Below are positions 17,356 through 27,695 of a DNA stretch of 64,000 nt, in pieces. The notes below the pieces were generated by a model. It was not told the origin of the DNA. It made no database searches and was given only the letters and a program-made list of their open reading frames with translations. Numbering within the stretch: the first letter of the stretch is position 1; each line of letters begins with the position of its first letter. Location of the stretch: NCBI GenBank assembly GCA_934394985.1, contig CAKRRF010000001.1, forward strand, positions 62,001 to 126,000, given 5' to 3'. Position numbers and translations under genes: made by a program. Source of the DNA: an uncultured Marvinbryantia sp. GTDB lineage: Bacteria; Bacillota; Clostridia; Lachnospirales; Lachnospiraceae.

Positions 17356-17985
17356 TTATAAAAACATTTTTAACTGTTGTTTCAAATCAGCCAGAAATTC
17401 TTTTCTCTGGCCGACGCGATGATGCTGGCTCTGAATAATCTCATGAGCTTCCTCAATACAGGTATCCAGTACATCGTTGACAATCAGATAATCATACTGA
17501 TCAATAAATTCTGCCTCTTCCACTGCACGGCGCAGTCTTTTCTGCACCACTTCTTCTGTTTCTGTTCCTCTTCCACGAAGACGCTCCTCCAACACTCTGG
17601 CACTTGGCGGAACCATAAAGAGCAGCAGTGTCTCCGGAAACTGTTCTTTAATCTTTAATGCACCCTGAATCTCTATTTCCAGAATAACATCCTTTCCGTT
17701 TTCCAGCTGATCCTGTACATATTCCTTCGGTGTACCATAATAATTTCCTACGTAACAGGCATATTCAATCAATTTTTTATCCTGAATCATCTGCTCAAAT
17801 TCTTCTTTTGTCTTAAAGAAATAATGAACGCCATCTTCTTCCCCCGGCCGCGGTGCTCTTGTCGTGGCTGATACAGATAAAGCATAATTATCATATCGTT
17901 TTAACAGTTCCTGAACCAGAGTACCTTTTCCGGTACCGGCAAATCCTGAAATAACCAGCAATATGCCTTTCGATTTACAATTCAT
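17356..17985 (-). CDS. gmk: Guanylate kinase
   Basis: Converts GMP and ATP to GDP and ADP, an essential step after GuaB in guanine nucleotide supply. The 209-residue protein has a P-loop GFAGTGKGT (14-22), the GMP-binding [21 protein letters not shown], and the YGTPKEYV region. Its start overlaps remA by 11 bases; rpoZ follows. This is the conserved yicC-remA-gmk-rpoZ order. Confidence 0.96.
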   Translation of the reverse strand: MNCKSKGILLVISGFAGTGKGTLVQELLKRYDNYALSVSATTRAPRPGEEDGVHYFFKTKEEFEQMIQDKKLIEYACYVGNYYGTPKEYVQDQLENGKDVILEIEIQGALKIKEQFPETLLLFMVPPSARVLEERLRGRGTETEEVVQKRLRRAVEEAEFIDQYDYLIVNDVLDTCIEEAHEIIQSQHHRVGQRKEFLADLKQQLKMFL

Positions 17986-18247
17986 CTGTGTCTCCCTTCA
18001 GCTCATCTGCATTAAAATGAAATCTTTTTACCAGTGTCTCTGGCTGTAGCGCAGACAAAATAATGTGATCTTCTTCCGTGATAATCACAGATTTTGTTCT
18101 TCTCCCCTGTGTTGCATCAATTGCTTTTCCTATCTGCCTGGCATTCTGCACCATACGCTTCACCGGTGCCGCATCCGGACTGACTACTGCAACAATCTTT
18201 GCTGTGTTCACCACATTACCAAACCCGATATTCATTAATCTTGCCAA
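17975..18247 (-). CDS. remA: RemA-type regulator (DUF370)
   Basis: In B. subtilis RemA is a DNA-binding activator of biofilm-matrix and osmoprotection genes that forms ring-like assemblies. The 90-residue product matches it along its length: [20 protein letters not shown], then [20 protein letters not shown] and the SALQPETL end. The chosen start is TTG at 18247 behind GAGGTAGAG, giving [11 protein letters not shown], which aligns with the Bacillus N-terminus; an ATG four codons later would shorten it. It sits between yicC and gmk. Confidence 0.9.
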   Translation of the reverse strand: MARLMNIGFGNVVNTAKIVAVVSPDAAPVKRMVQNARQIGKAIDATQGRRTKSVIITEEDHIILSALQPETLVKRFHFNADELKGDTDEL

Positions 18248-18258
18248 AAACTCTACCT

Positions 18259-19137
18259 CTATTCAATATTCTGTATCTGCTCCCGTACCTTTTCTATCTC
18301 AGTCTTCAGATTGATCGCACGGTTGGATGTATCCAAGTCATTTGCCTTGGATAAAATTGTATTTGCCTCTCGATTCATCTCCTGAGCGAGAAAATCCAGC
18401 TTTCTTCCAACGCTGCCTCCATTCAGAAGTTCCTCTCGCATGCTTTCAATATGGCTTCTCAGACGTACGGTTTCTTCATCTGTACATATCTTATCCGCAA
18501 ACAAAATTACTTCTGCTGCAATTCTTCCCTCTTCCATCTGGGCATCACCAAGCAGTTCTTCTACTTTTATGGTCAGCTTTTCCCGATATTCTGACATGAT
18601 CTGCGGATACCGTGCCTCAATTGCGTCCACATCCTTAACCATACCATCCAGTTTATCAAAAAGATCTTCCTTCAGGCGCTCACCCTCAGTAACCCTGCTC
18701 TCTACAAACTGTTCACAGGCCTGCCTTAATGCCGCTTCCAGAACAGCCCAGATTTCTTTTTCATCTACGGTCTGTTCTTCCATCGTAAATACCTCCGGAC
18801 AGCGTCCGAGGGAAGATACGCTGATATCATCCCGCAGTCCAAAAGTCTCTGCCATCTGACGATAATATTTCAGATACTGTGCAGCAACAGCTTCATTATA
18901 TTTGAGGGATACATTTTCTTCTGTGAAATCTTCATATGTGATGAAAACGTCCAGCTTGCCTCTCTGCACATAATTCTTCAGCAGAGTGCGAATTGCTGAT
19001 TCAAAAAAGCTCAGCTTCTTTGGCATTTTAATCGTGACATCAAAATATCTGTGATTCACAGCCTTCATTTCCACTGTAAACTTGCGGTTTCCCTGCAGAT
19101 TTTCTGCCCTGCCGAAACCAGTCATACTTTTTATCAT
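18259..19137 (-). CDS. yicC: YicC-family endoribonuclease
   Basis: A 292-residue protein with the YicC N-terminal signature [11 protein letters not shown], the [13 protein letters not shown] strand, and the DUF1732 C-terminal domain ([20 protein letters not shown], then [18 protein letters not shown]). YicC of E. coli takes part in small-RNA decay, and the B. subtilis homolog YloC is an RNase. It has its own promoter just behind rqcH and begins the yicC-remA-gmk-rpoZ run. Confidence 0.92.
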   Translation of the reverse strand: MIKSMTGFGRAENLQGNRKFTVEMKAVNHRYFDVTIKMPKKLSFFESAIRTLLKNYVQRGKLDVFITYEDFTEENVSLKYNEAVAAQYLKYYRQMAETFGLRDDISVSSLGRCPEVFTMEEQTVDEKEIWAVLEAALRQACEQFVESRVTEGERLKEDLFDKLDGMVKDVDAIEARYPQIMSEYREKLTIKVEELLGDAQMEEGRIAAEVILFADKICTDEETVRLRSHIESMREELLNGGSVGRKLDFLAQEMNREANTILSKANDLDTSNRAINLKTEIEKVREQIQNIE

Positions 19138-19187
19138 GATATCTACTCATCCTTTTTATTTTGTGGCCTAAATCGCCACGTTAAGTT

Positions 19188-19216
19188 ATTATAAATCAAT
19201 TTCCAGTGGCAGTCAA
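19188..19216 (-). promoter_or_regulatory. sigma-A promoter of the yicC-remA-gmk-rpoZ operon
   Basis: Minus-strand TTGACT (19216-19211) and TATAAT (19193-19188) with a 17-base spacer, between rqcH and yicC. A short stem (GTGGC/GCCAC) follows in the leader. Confidence 0.8.
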
Positions 19217-19228
19217 TTGTATTCGTCT

Positions 19229-20971
19229 TTATTTTGTCACTTCCTGAATACCAGTGATATCTACCGGCACCAGCATCGAATAATTGGTATGATAAATTAC
19301 AAATCCCGGTCTGGCACCCGCCACTTTTTTGACATATTTTCGTTCTACATAGTCAATTTCCGCTTTTTCCGCACCACGATTTTTTGAATAGTACGCTGCC
19401 AGTCTTGCCGCTTCCTCAAATGTTCGATCAGGCAGTTCTTCTCCATTCGTCTTAACAATTACATGCGATCCCGGACATCCTTTTGCATGGAACCACCAGT
19501 CACTTCCCACAGCCACCTTAAAAGTCAGATCCTCATTCTGAAAATTATTCTTTCCAACATACATATGATAACCATCTGAAGACACATAATGAAACGGTCT
19601 GGATGTAATCTTTGTCTTTTTTCCTGTATAGTGACGTTTTATATAACCATACTCTGTCAGTTCTTCCTTAATCTGAACCAAATCTTCTTCTGAACGTGCA
19701 ATATCAAGAGCTGTGCTGATAGATTCCAGATGTTCAATCTCTGCCCCGGTTTCCTCGATCAGCTTCTGCGATGCTTCATAGGTTCTCTTTAATTTATTGT
19801 ATTTTTCAAAATAATGCTGTGCATTTTCCTGCGGTGTTTTTGTCGCATCTAACGGGATGGTGATCTCCTGATTATTATAATAATTCAGACAGGTCAGTTT
19901 CTTTGCTCCTGTTTCCAGACCATAACCATATGTATGAATCAGTTCCCCATATATTTTAAATTTTTCTCGCTTTTCGGTATCTTTCATCTGCCTCTGCTGC
20001 AGATCGAACTTTTTCCGGTTACGATCCAGAGCTGTCTGCACGATACGACGCAGATCAGAAGATCTCTGGCGAATACGGGTAATTACATTGCGCGTCGCAT
20101 AAAAATGTTCCAGCATTTCAGACACTGTGGCAAATTCTTCTTCCGTAAAATCTTCATACTGCGAAAGCTTTAAAATACTGAAATCAACCGGCACCTGTCC
20201 ATCATATACAATATTAGGTGCCATCTGCCCTGATTTAACCGTATCAATCACCAGCTCAAACTGATGTTCCAGATGTATCAGTTCTGTCTCTGAAAAGCTG
20301 TTGGCACTTCTGCCTGAATCCAGCGAAGCACGATGACAGATTTCTTCTGCGATCAGTGGGCTGATACCTGTCATAGAACAATAAATGCTCTTTCCCAGCG
20401 GCATTGGTTTCGAGGATACCGCTGTAATAAAGTCCTCTCTTTTATACTCCAGCGGATTCAGCTTTTCCTGCGTTTCCGGAATAAAATAAGTACGGCCGGG
20501 AAGGACTTCCCGTACAGAACTTACCTGGGATGAGATATGCTTAATGCTGTCGATAATCATACCTTCATCATTACAGAAAATAATATTGGAATGCTTTCCC
20601 ATGATCTCCACAATCAAAGTCTTGTGACAGATATCTCCCAGTTCATTTAAATGTTCTACTTCAAAATTTATAATACGCTCCAGACCCGGCTGCCAGATTC
20701 TGGTAAACTTTCCTCCGCCGATATGTTTACGCAAAAGCATGCAGAAATTCGGTGCTGTCAGAGGTGCCGGCTTATTCTGCTCCGTAAAATAGATCAGCGG
20801 GAGACTTGCTCCCGCAGAAATCAGCAGACGATACTGCTGACGTCTGTCACTTTTAATCGTCAGCATCAGTTCATCTGACTCCGGCTGTGCAATTTTATTA
20901 ATTCTGCCGCCCAGGATACAGGCATTTAATTCCTGTACCATTCCGGCAATTACAAGTCCGTCTAATGCCAT
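19229..20971 (-). CDS. rqcH: RqcH, ribosome-associated quality control NFACT protein
   Basis: RqcH binds stalled 50S subunits and recruits tRNA-Ala to add alanine tails that mark incomplete proteins for degradation; it was formerly called a fibronectin-binding protein. The start at 20971 (MALDGLVIAGMVQEL, with GAGGA nine bases upstream) gives 580 residues, the normal length. Visible domains are NFACT-N (1-230), helix-hairpin-helix, coiled coils (about 270-430) and NFACT-R, with HAKGCPGSHVIVKT near 475. It has its own promoter and corresponds to yloA in the Bacillus order. Confidence 0.93.
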   Translation of the reverse strand: MALDGLVIAGMVQELNACILGGRINKIAQPESDELMLTIKSDRRQQYRLLISAGASLPLIYFTEQNKPAPLTAPNFCMLLRKHIGGGKFTRIWQPGLERIINFEVEHLNELGDICHKTLIVEIMGKHSNIIFCNDEGMIIDSIKHISSQVSSVREVLPGRTYFIPETQEKLNPLEYKREDFITAVSSKPMPLGKSIYCSMTGISPLIAEEICHRASLDSGRSANSFSETELIHLEHQFELVIDTVKSGQMAPNIVYDGQVPVDFSILKLSQYEDFTEEEFATVSEMLEHFYATRNVITRIRQRSSDLRRIVQTALDRNRKKFDLQQRQMKDTEKREKFKIYGELIHTYGYGLETGAKKLTCLNYYNNQEITIPLDATKTPQENAQHYFEKYNKLKRTYEASQKLIEETGAEIEHLESISTALDIARSEEDLVQIKEELTEYGYIKRHYTGKKTKITSRPFHYVSSDGYHMYVGKNNFQNEDLTFKVAVGSDWWFHAKGCPGSHVIVKTNGEELPDRTFEEAARLAAYYSKNRGAEKAEIDYVERKYVKKVAGARPGFVIYHTNYSMLVPVDITGIQEVTK

Positions 20972-21008
20972 AAAAATGGTCCTCATCTTTCTGAAAATAT
21001 CTGAAACA

Positions 21009-21037
21009 AGTATACCAGAAAAAAACTCTCTTGTTAA
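21009..21037 (-). promoter_or_regulatory. sigma-A promoter of rqcH
   Basis: Minus-strand TTAACA (21037-21032) and TATACT (21014-21009) with a 17-base spacer, 38 bases before the rqcH ATG. Confidence 0.7.
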
Positions 21038-21059
21038 GTCCTTCATTCTTCGGTACAGA

Positions 21060-21105
21060 AAAGAACAGCCTGAAACTTTCCATAAAAAGATCAGGCTGTT
21101 CTTTT
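21060..21105 (-). terminator. Terminator after leuS
   Basis: Fourteen-base arms (AAAGAACAGCCTGA / TCAGGCTGTTCTTT) around a 17-base loop, with T-runs on both outer sides. It closes the leuS transcript 25 bases after its stop. Confidence 0.85.
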
Positions 21106-21129
21106 TTATCTTATGCCATACCAGGCATG

Positions 21130-23535
21130 TTATTTTTGAACGATATTGATAATCTTCTTTGGTACATAAATCTCTTTTACAATCGTACCTGTCAGTTTAT
21201 CCGCGATTGCTTCTTTACCTGCTGCAATTGCAGTTTCTTTATCAACATCCTGTGGCAGTTTGACAACTGCTTTTGTCTTTCCGTTAATCTGAACCGGAAG
21301 CTCTATCATATTTTCAACTGTCTTGGCTTCCTCATACTCAGGCCATTTCTGCTGATACAGCTGTCCTTCAAATCCGCATACCTGCCAGATTTCTTCTGTA
21401 ATATGAGGTGCTACCGGATTCAGAAGAGTCAGGAATGTCTTATACTCAGCATGATTGATACCATCTTTTGCAAAATCGTTTAATAATGACATCAGTGCAG
21501 CAATTGCTGTATTGTACTTCAGATTTTCAAAATCACTGCTGACTTTTTTAATCGTCTGATGCATTTTTGTTTCATAATTGCTTCTGTAAGTATCACCCTC
21601 GGTCAGAACATCCTGCAGCTTCCATACTCTTTCCAGGAATCTGCGGCATCCTTTTACTCCATTTTCTGACCAGGATGCACTTAAATCAAACGCTCCGATA
21701 AACATTTCATAAGTTCTCAGAGTATCTGCTCCATAATCCATGACGATATCATCCGGATTTACTACATTTCCCCTGGACTTGGACATCTTTTCACCGTTTT
21801 CGCCAAGAATCATACCATGGGAGGTACGTTTCTGATATGGTTCCTTAGTCGGTACCACGCCCTGATCATACAGGAATCTGTGCCAGAATCTGGAATACAG
21901 CAGATGCAGGGTAGTATGTTCCATACCACCGTTGTACCAGTCAACCGGCAGCCAGTATTTCAATGCTTCCGGACTTGCAAGCGCTTCTGTGTTCTTCGGA
22001 TCTGTGTAACGCAGGAAATACCAGGATGAACCTGCCCACTGAGGCATGGTATCTGTTTCTCTCTGTGCCGGGCCTCCGCAACATGGACATGTAGTATTTA
22101 CCCAGTCCTTCATAGCTGCCAGCGGAGATTCTCCATTATCTGTCGGCATATAGCTTTCTACATCCGGTAATTCCAGAGGCAGCTCGCTTTCCGGAAGCGG
22201 TACATATCCACATTTGTCACAGTGTACAATCGGAATCGGTTCGCCCCAGTAACGCTGACGGGAGAATACCCAGTCTCTCAGTTTAAAGTTTGTCTTACCG
22301 TGACCAATCTTTTTTTCTTCCAGATATTCGATTATTTTTTTCTTGGCATCTTCCACTTCCAATCCATTCAGGAAATCAGAATTAACCAGCTTGCCGGTAG
22401 CCACATCTGTAAATGCCTCTTCCTGCACATTTTCTCCGCCCGCTACTACTTCAATAATCGGAAGATCAAATTTCTTTGCAAATTCCCAGTCACGCGTATC
22501 ATGTGCCGGTACTGCCATAATCGCACCGGTTCCGTAGCTCATCAGTACATAATCAGAAACCCAGATCGGAATCTCTTTTCCATTTACCGGATTTACAGCC
22601 TTCAGACCTTCGATTACCACACCGGTCTTATCTTTTGCCAGCTCAGAACGTTCAAAATCAGACTTTCTTGCTGCCTGTTCCTGATATGCACGAATAGCAT
22701 CCAGATTTCTGATATCTGCCTGATATTTTTCCAGCATCGGATGTTCCGGAGATACTACCATATAAGTAGCACCAAACAAAGTATCCGGTCTTGTAGTATA
22801 TACGGTCAGATGATCCTCTTTTCCTGCAATGGCAAAATCTACCTCAGCACCCTGGCTCTTACCAATCCAGTTCTTCTGAGACACCTTAACACGTTCAATA
22901 TAATCTACCTGATCCAGTCCTTCCAGAAGCTTGTCTGCATATTCGGTAATCTTCAGCATCCACTGACTCTTTACCTTACGTACAACCGGTGCACCGCATC
23001 TTTCACATACACCATTTACTACTTCCTCATTTGCGAGACCTACCTTGCAGGATGTACACCAGTTGATTGGCATTTCTGTTTTATATGCAAGTCCTGCCTT
23101 GAATAATTTCAGGAAAATCCACTGTGTCCATTTGTAGTATTCTGGATCTGTCGTGTTGATTTCACGATCCCAGTCAAAGGAATACCCCAGAGAATGAAGC
23201 TGTTCCTTGAATCTTTTTACATTATTTGCCGTAACAATCTTCGGATGAATCTTGTTCTTGATGGCATAGTTCTCCGTAGGAAGACCAAATGCATCCCATC
23301 CCATAGGGTAGAGTACATTGTATCCCTGCATTCTTCTTTTTCTTGCCACAATGTCCAGTGCAGTATATGGTCTCGGATGTCCTACGTGAAGTCCCTGTCC
23401 TGATGGATATGGGAATTCAACCAGTGCATAATATTTTGGTTTTGTATAATCATTTGTCGCTGCAAATGCCTTTTCGTCATCCCAGATCTTCTGCCACTTC
23501 TGCTCAATGGCTCTGTGATTATATGGTACAGCCAT
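21130..23535 (-). CDS. leuS: Leucyl-tRNA synthetase
   Basis: Charges tRNA-Leu with leucine. The 801-residue class I synthetase has the HIGH motif as HVGH within [16 protein letters not shown] (about 44-59), the CP1 editing domain ([20 protein letters not shown]), zinc-binding Cys clusters (CTSCKVG...CERCGAP), and [16 protein letters not shown]. It is a single gene with its own promoter and terminator. No T-box leader is present in the short upstream region. Confidence 0.97.
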   Translation of the reverse strand: MAVPYNHRAIEQKWQKIWDDEKAFAATNDYTKPKYYALVEFPYPSGQGLHVGHPRPYTALDIVARKRRMQGYNVLYPMGWDAFGLPTENYAIKNKIHPKIVTANNVKRFKEQLHSLGYSFDWDREINTTDPEYYKWTQWIFLKLFKAGLAYKTEMPINWCTSCKVGLANEEVVNGVCERCGAPVVRKVKSQWMLKITEYADKLLEGLDQVDYIERVKVSQKNWIGKSQGAEVDFAIAGKEDHLTVYTTRPDTLFGATYMVVSPEHPMLEKYQADIRNLDAIRAYQEQAARKSDFERSELAKDKTGVVIEGLKAVNPVNGKEIPIWVSDYVLMSYGTGAIMAVPAHDTRDWEFAKKFDLPIIEVVAGGENVQEEAFTDVATGKLVNSDFLNGLEVEDAKKKIIEYLEEKKIGHGKTNFKLRDWVFSRQRYWGEPIPIVHCDKCGYVPLPESELPLELPDVESYMPTDNGESPLAAMKDWVNTTCPCCGGPAQRETDTMPQWAGSSWYFLRYTDPKNTEALASPEALKYWLPVDWYNGGMEHTTLHLLYSRFWHRFLYDQGVVPTKEPYQKRTSHGMILGENGEKMSKSRGNVVNPDDIVMDYGADTLRTYEMFIGAFDLSASWSENGVKGCRRFLERVWKLQDVLTEGDTYRSNYETKMHQTIKKVSSDFENLKYNTAIAALMSLLNDFAKDGINHAEYKTFLTLLNPVAPHITEEIWQVCGFEGQLYQQKWPEYEEAKTVENMIELPVQINGKTKAVVKLPQDVDKETAIAAGKEAIADKLTGTIVKEIYVPKKIINIVQK

Positions 23536-23556
23536 TCCTTTTTCCTCCTATATTCA

Positions 23557-23615
23557 TACAGTTTACTGTAAATTTTCACTTTTTTCATTCTATGCTTTTC
23601 CCTGTAGTTTGTCAA
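23557..23615 (-). promoter_or_regulatory. leuS promoter with a palindrome in the leader
   Basis: Minus-strand TTGACA (23615-23610) and TAGAAT (23592-23587), 17-base spacer. Between the expected start of transcription and the ribosome site lies the perfect palindrome TACAGTAAACTGTA (23570-23557), a possible operator or short hairpin. Confidence 0.7.
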
Positions 23616-23631
23616 GCATTCGCCGTTTTTC

Positions 23632-25401
23632 CTACTGATAGTCCGTTATAATAATCTGGATACTCCGCTGTCCGCGAAATTCATTTACGGTCGGATAATA
23701 AATGACAGAAAGACTGATCTCGCTTCTTCGGTTCAGAAACATCTTTTCCGTCTCTTCTCTGCCAAACTTTTCTTCCAGATATGCGCAAAACACTTCCACA
23801 TCTCCAAAATACAATGCATCCATCACGGTTCCAAACGCATCTGCTACCTGCAGCTTTACTACATTCCTGTTCTGTCCCAGAACCCGGGCACCAAGAATCT
23901 GCAGATTTTTTTCTGCAAAAACCGGTTTTTTATTGGCAGTTCCATATGGCTCCAGCAAATTCAGTTCCTGAATCAGATGTTCCGTTATATAACTGATCGG
24001 CATTGGCACATCAATACAGATTTTTTCTGTCAGATCCTCTTCTGTCAGGTGTGCATTGGCATTTAGTGCTTCCCGCAGCAACGAAATATTTTCTTTTTCC
24101 AGTGAACAGCCTGCTGCCATAGGATGCCCACCATAATTCAGAAACAATGCATCACATTTTTGCATCTCCTCAAACATAGAATAGCCTTCTATCGATCTCC
24201 CAGACCCTTTCACGGATTTTTCTCCATTAGTCAGTACAAATACCGGTCGATAGTACCGTTCCCGGATTCTGCCTGCTATGATTCCTGCAATACTTTCATG
24301 GCAGTCCGGAAGGTAAACAACCAGTACCTTGTCCTGCTTCAGTGACGTCATCTCTATCTGCTCCACAGCTTCTTCATAACCCTGTCTGGTCAGTTCTTTT
24401 CTTTCATTATTCAACATCAGCAGTTCTTCTGCCAGCGCATCTGCTCTTTGTGTATCATTGCATAATAACAGTTCCAGCGCTTTTTTTGCTGTTGTAAGAC
24501 GGCCACTGGCATTGATACATGGTCCCAGAACAAATCCAATATGATAGGAATTGATTTCTTTTCCTTCCAGCCCATTCACACGAATCAATGCTTTCAGTCC
24601 GATATTTTCCGTCTGATTCAGACGTTTTAAACCTTCCTTTACCATGATACGGTTTTCACCGGTAAGCTTCATTACATCACCTACCGTAGCGATAGCTGCA
24701 TACTCTGTCAATGCGCCAATCTCTTTATCAGAAAATCCCTGTTTACGGTAAAGTTCCTGTACAAGCTTATATGCCACTGCTCCGCCACACAGATCTTTAT
24801 ACGGATACGGGCAGTCCGGCTGATGCGGATTGACCACTACATCTGCATCCGGAAGCAGAATCTGAACCTTTCCATTTTCTTCTTTGGTACGCAGTTCATG
24901 ATGATCTGTCACAATTACCGTCATTCCCAGTTCCTTTGCATAAGCAATCTGTTCAAGAGCAGATATTCCATTATCGCATGTCAGGATGGTATCTATTCCA
25001 TCATCCCATGCCTGCTGCACCAGCTGTCGATTGATCCCATAACCGTCGCGAATCCGATCCGGTATTTCATAATCTACCACCGCATTACATTTTTTCAGTC
25101 CTGTGTATAAAATATAGGTGGATGTCACACCATCAATATCATAATCTCCGATAATCCGAACCGCTGCTCCTTCTTTGATTTTTTTCATAAGAAGCTCCAC
25201 AGCCGGCAGAATTCCTTTCATCTGTTTCGGGTCATGCATATCTTCCATTGTACCATAGAGATATTCTCTGATAGCCTGATCCCCTGTCACGTCACGATTT
25301 CGAATCAGACGCGCTGTTACCTGATCGATATGATATTTTTCACCTATTGCCTTAAAATCTGCCCTTTTGGCAGTTACGACCCATTTTTTCATATTCTTCA
25401 C
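23632..25401 (-). CDS. recJ: Single-strand-specific exonuclease RecJ
   Basis: RecJ degrades single-stranded DNA 5' to 3' in recombination and mismatch repair. The 589-residue protein has the DHH phosphoesterase motifs: DYDIDGVTS (about 83), CDNGIS, VTDHHE (about 166), and in the DHHA1 domain the GSGRSIEGYSM and GGHPMAAGCSL motifs. An OB-like C-terminal region ends the protein. A second ATG at residue 4 is the alternative start. It lies between leuS and secDF. Confidence 0.95.
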   Translation of the reverse strand: MKNMKKWVVTAKRADFKAIGEKYHIDQVTARLIRNRDVTGDQAIREYLYGTMEDMHDPKQMKGILPAVELLMKKIKEGAAVRIIGDYDIDGVTSTYILYTGLKKCNAVVDYEIPDRIRDGYGINRQLVQQAWDDGIDTILTCDNGISALEQIAYAKELGMTVIVTDHHELRTKEENGKVQILLPDADVVVNPHQPDCPYPYKDLCGGAVAYKLVQELYRKQGFSDKEIGALTEYAAIATVGDVMKLTGENRIMVKEGLKRLNQTENIGLKALIRVNGLEGKEINSYHIGFVLGPCINASGRLTTAKKALELLLCNDTQRADALAEELLMLNNERKELTRQGYEEAVEQIEMTSLKQDKVLVVYLPDCHESIAGIIAGRIRERYYRPVFVLTNGEKSVKGSGRSIEGYSMFEEMQKCDALFLNYGGHPMAAGCSLEKENISLLREALNANAHLTEEDLTEKICIDVPMPISYITEHLIQELNLLEPYGTANKKPVFAEKNLQILGARVLGQNRNVVKLQVADAFGTVMDALYFGDVEVFCAYLEEKFGREETEKMFLNRRSEISLSVIYYPTVNEFRGQRSIQIIITDYQ

Positions 25402-25413
25402 TCATATCAGAAA

Positions 25414-25435
25414 CGCCCCGGCATAACTGTCGGGG
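25414..25435 (-). terminator. Probable terminator after secDF
   Basis: Six-base GC arms (GCCCCG/CGGGGC) with a 10-base loop between secDF and recJ. The T-run on the minus-strand side is weak (GTTTCTG), so termination may be partial and allow readthrough into recJ. Confidence 0.5.
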
Positions 25436-25469
25436 CTGTTTTCTTGATTTTTTATTATCTCTGAATTAT

Positions 25470-27617
25470 TTATTTTTTCTTTTTGTCTTTGATCTTTGTC
25501 TTCATCACATACCACAACGGACCGGTGATACATACTGATGAATATCCTCCGCAAAGTACACCAACCATCAGTGGCAGAGCAAATTCACGAATAGAACTTA
25601 CACCCATGATAAACAGCACAGCAATCATAACAAATGTGGTAAAAGAAGTATAAATACTTCTGGTTAATGTCTGCGTAATACTTGCATTAACAATTTCTTT
25701 GTAATCTTTGCCTTTCATCAGTTTCATATTTTCTCTGATACGATCAAAGATAACGATTGTCGCATTGATAGAATAACCTACCAGTGTCAGCATACATGCA
25801 ATAAACGTATTACCAACGCTGATCCACAGTACTACGTAACACATCAGTACCACCAGAACGTCGTGCAGCAGTGCAATAACCGCACTGGTCGCAAAACGTA
25901 CATCCTTGAAACGGAACCAGATATATAACAGCATACAGATCGTTGCAATGATGACTGCTATGAGCGCATCTGACTTCATTTCCGCACTGACTGTAGAAGA
26001 AATACTCTCTTCTGAAATCGTAGAAGCATCCACTTCAAATTCATCAGCCAGCTTCTGCTCCAATTCCTGTCTTTCGTCTACAGAAAGCTCTCTCGTCTTG
26101 ATAATAACCTGATTTCCTCCGGTTACCTTCTGCATCTGGATATTGGCATCCTTCGTCACTTCCTGTACGACAGGAGCTACTTTTTCGTCCAGTTCTTCAA
26201 TGGAATAATCCTCATTAAACGTAACCGTTGTAGAAGTACCACCCATAAATTCCAAACTGTAATTCATAACCTTACCGTCACTCTTTTCATGCATCAGCAT
26301 AGCAGCCGGTCCGATTAAAATAAGTACAATAGAAAAAATAAAGAAGATCTTTCTTTTTCCAACAAAATCAATTGCTTTTCTTTCCTTTGCAGTTCCATAG
26401 AACTTAGCATCTTTCACACCCAGAGTATAGACTGCATTCACAATCAGTCTGGATACGATCAGCGCTGTAAACATGGATAATACAATACCAAGGGCAAGTG
26501 TCTGTGCAAATCCCTGCACACTTCCGGTTCCCTTGTATGCCAGAATAGCTGCTGCAATCAAAGTGGTAATATTACCATCCAGAATTGCAGAAAGGGCTTT
26601 CTGGAAACCAATCTTAATAGCAACTTTCACGGTCTTTCCATCTGCAATCTCTTCTCGGATACGGGCGTAAATAATAACGTTGGCATCCACTGCCATACCA
26701 ATGGAAAGAATGATACCGGCAATACCGGACAGCGTCAGCGTCAGATCAAATGCATTTAAACATACCAGAATCAGTCCTGTATAAATCAGAAGAGATACAC
26801 TTGCCACAATACCTGGTACCAGGTACACAATGCACATAAAGATCATAACAATGACCAGACCAACGGCACCGGCCTTTACGCTGGTACTGATTGCTGTTGC
26901 TCCAAGCTGTGCTCCTACCACGTTGGAACGAAGTTCTTCCAGCTCCAGTGACAGAGAACCGATACGGATGGAAGATGCCAGATTCTCAGCTTCTTCGCGA
27001 TCTGCCATACCTGTAATCTGTGCGGTACCGCCTGTAATATGAGCCTGTACAGTCGGTGCACTGATTACCTGCTTATCATAAATAATATAAATACGTTTTC
27101 CGATATTTTCTTTTGTGGCATCTGCAAATTTCTTTGCGCCTTCCGTCGTCAGCTGAAGTTCTACTACATTCTGTGAATTACCAAGACTGTCTGCTGATGT
27201 GGCTGCCTGGGCTGTCTGAACATCCGTTCCTTCCAGAACAGTAGCTCCATCCTCAGTCTGGAAAGACAGAGAGCCTGGCTTTCCAAGTTCTTCCAGAATC
27301 TTATTCGCATCTGAAACACCAGGAATCTCGATGTTGATACGATCATCACCTTCCTGATAAACCTGTGCTTCTGTACTGTATCCGGCAACACGTTGCTGCA
27401 GCTTGTAAATGGTATCCTTCATATCCTCTGATGAAGGTGTTCCATCGCTGATTGCACGGTATGTAATGCTGACACCGCCTGAAAGATCCAGTCCGGTGAT
27501 GATATTTCTGGCTGCACCGGTTCCTGTCGGTCCGAATCCGACAATGGTGGTGAATCCCAGTAATATCGTAAGAACAATGGTGCCAATAATCACTGCAATT
27601 GATTTGTTCTTATTCAT
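25470..27617 (-). CDS. secDF: Fused protein translocase SecDF
   Basis: SecD and SecF use the proton gradient to help Sec-dependent export on the outer membrane face. Here both are one 715-residue protein with 12 membrane segments. The SecD half has GLDLSGGVSITYRAI near residue 40 and a large P1 loop. The SecF half begins near 430 and carries SLEFMGGTSTTVTF. The start at 27617 (MNKNKSIAV) has GAGGAAAA seven bases upstream; the longer frame to 27671 has no ribosome site. It lies just after scfB, as in many clostridia. Fusion is known in Bacillus and others. Confidence 0.94.
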   Translation of the reverse strand: MNKNKSIAVIIGTIVLTILLGFTTIVGFGPTGTGAARNIITGLDLSGGVSITYRAISDGTPSSEDMKDTIYKLQQRVAGYSTEAQVYQEGDDRINIEIPGVSDANKILEELGKPGSLSFQTEDGATVLEGTDVQTAQAATSADSLGNSQNVVELQLTTEGAKKFADATKENIGKRIYIIYDKQVISAPTVQAHITGGTAQITGMADREEAENLASSIRIGSLSLELEELRSNVVGAQLGATAISTSVKAGAVGLVIVMIFMCIVYLVPGIVASVSLLIYTGLILVCLNAFDLTLTLSGIAGIILSIGMAVDANVIIYARIREEIADGKTVKVAIKIGFQKALSAILDGNITTLIAAAILAYKGTGSVQGFAQTLALGIVLSMFTALIVSRLIVNAVYTLGVKDAKFYGTAKERKAIDFVGKRKIFFIFSIVLILIGPAAMLMHEKSDGKVMNYSLEFMGGTSTTVTFNEDYSIEELDEKVAPVVQEVTKDANIQMQKVTGGNQVIIKTRELSVDERQELEQKLADEFEVDASTISEESISSTVSAEMKSDALIAVIIATICMLLYIWFRFKDVRFATSAVIALLHDVLVVLMCYVVLWISVGNTFIACMLTLVGYSINATIVIFDRIRENMKLMKGKDYKEIVNASITQTLTRSIYTSFTTFVMIAVLFIMGVSSIREFALPLMVGVLCGGYSSVCITGPLWYVMKTKIKDKKKK

Positions 27618-27695
27618 GTTCTTTTCCTCTTTTCCACTTTTATAATCGGTAATGCTGCCGTCAGACAACATATTCCTTCAGAGACCTGCCGTTCT

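Noticed and set aside
22222..23106. Long plus-strand open frame of 294 codons
   Set aside because: It lies fully antisense to leuS, whose protein is unmistakable. The plus-strand product has a biased, Cys/Tyr/Phe-rich composition typical of an antisense shadow.
23536..23631. T-box riboswitch in front of leuS
   Set aside because: The leader is under 60 bases after the promoter and lacks the T-box sequence and antiterminator. The glnS leader is also too short.
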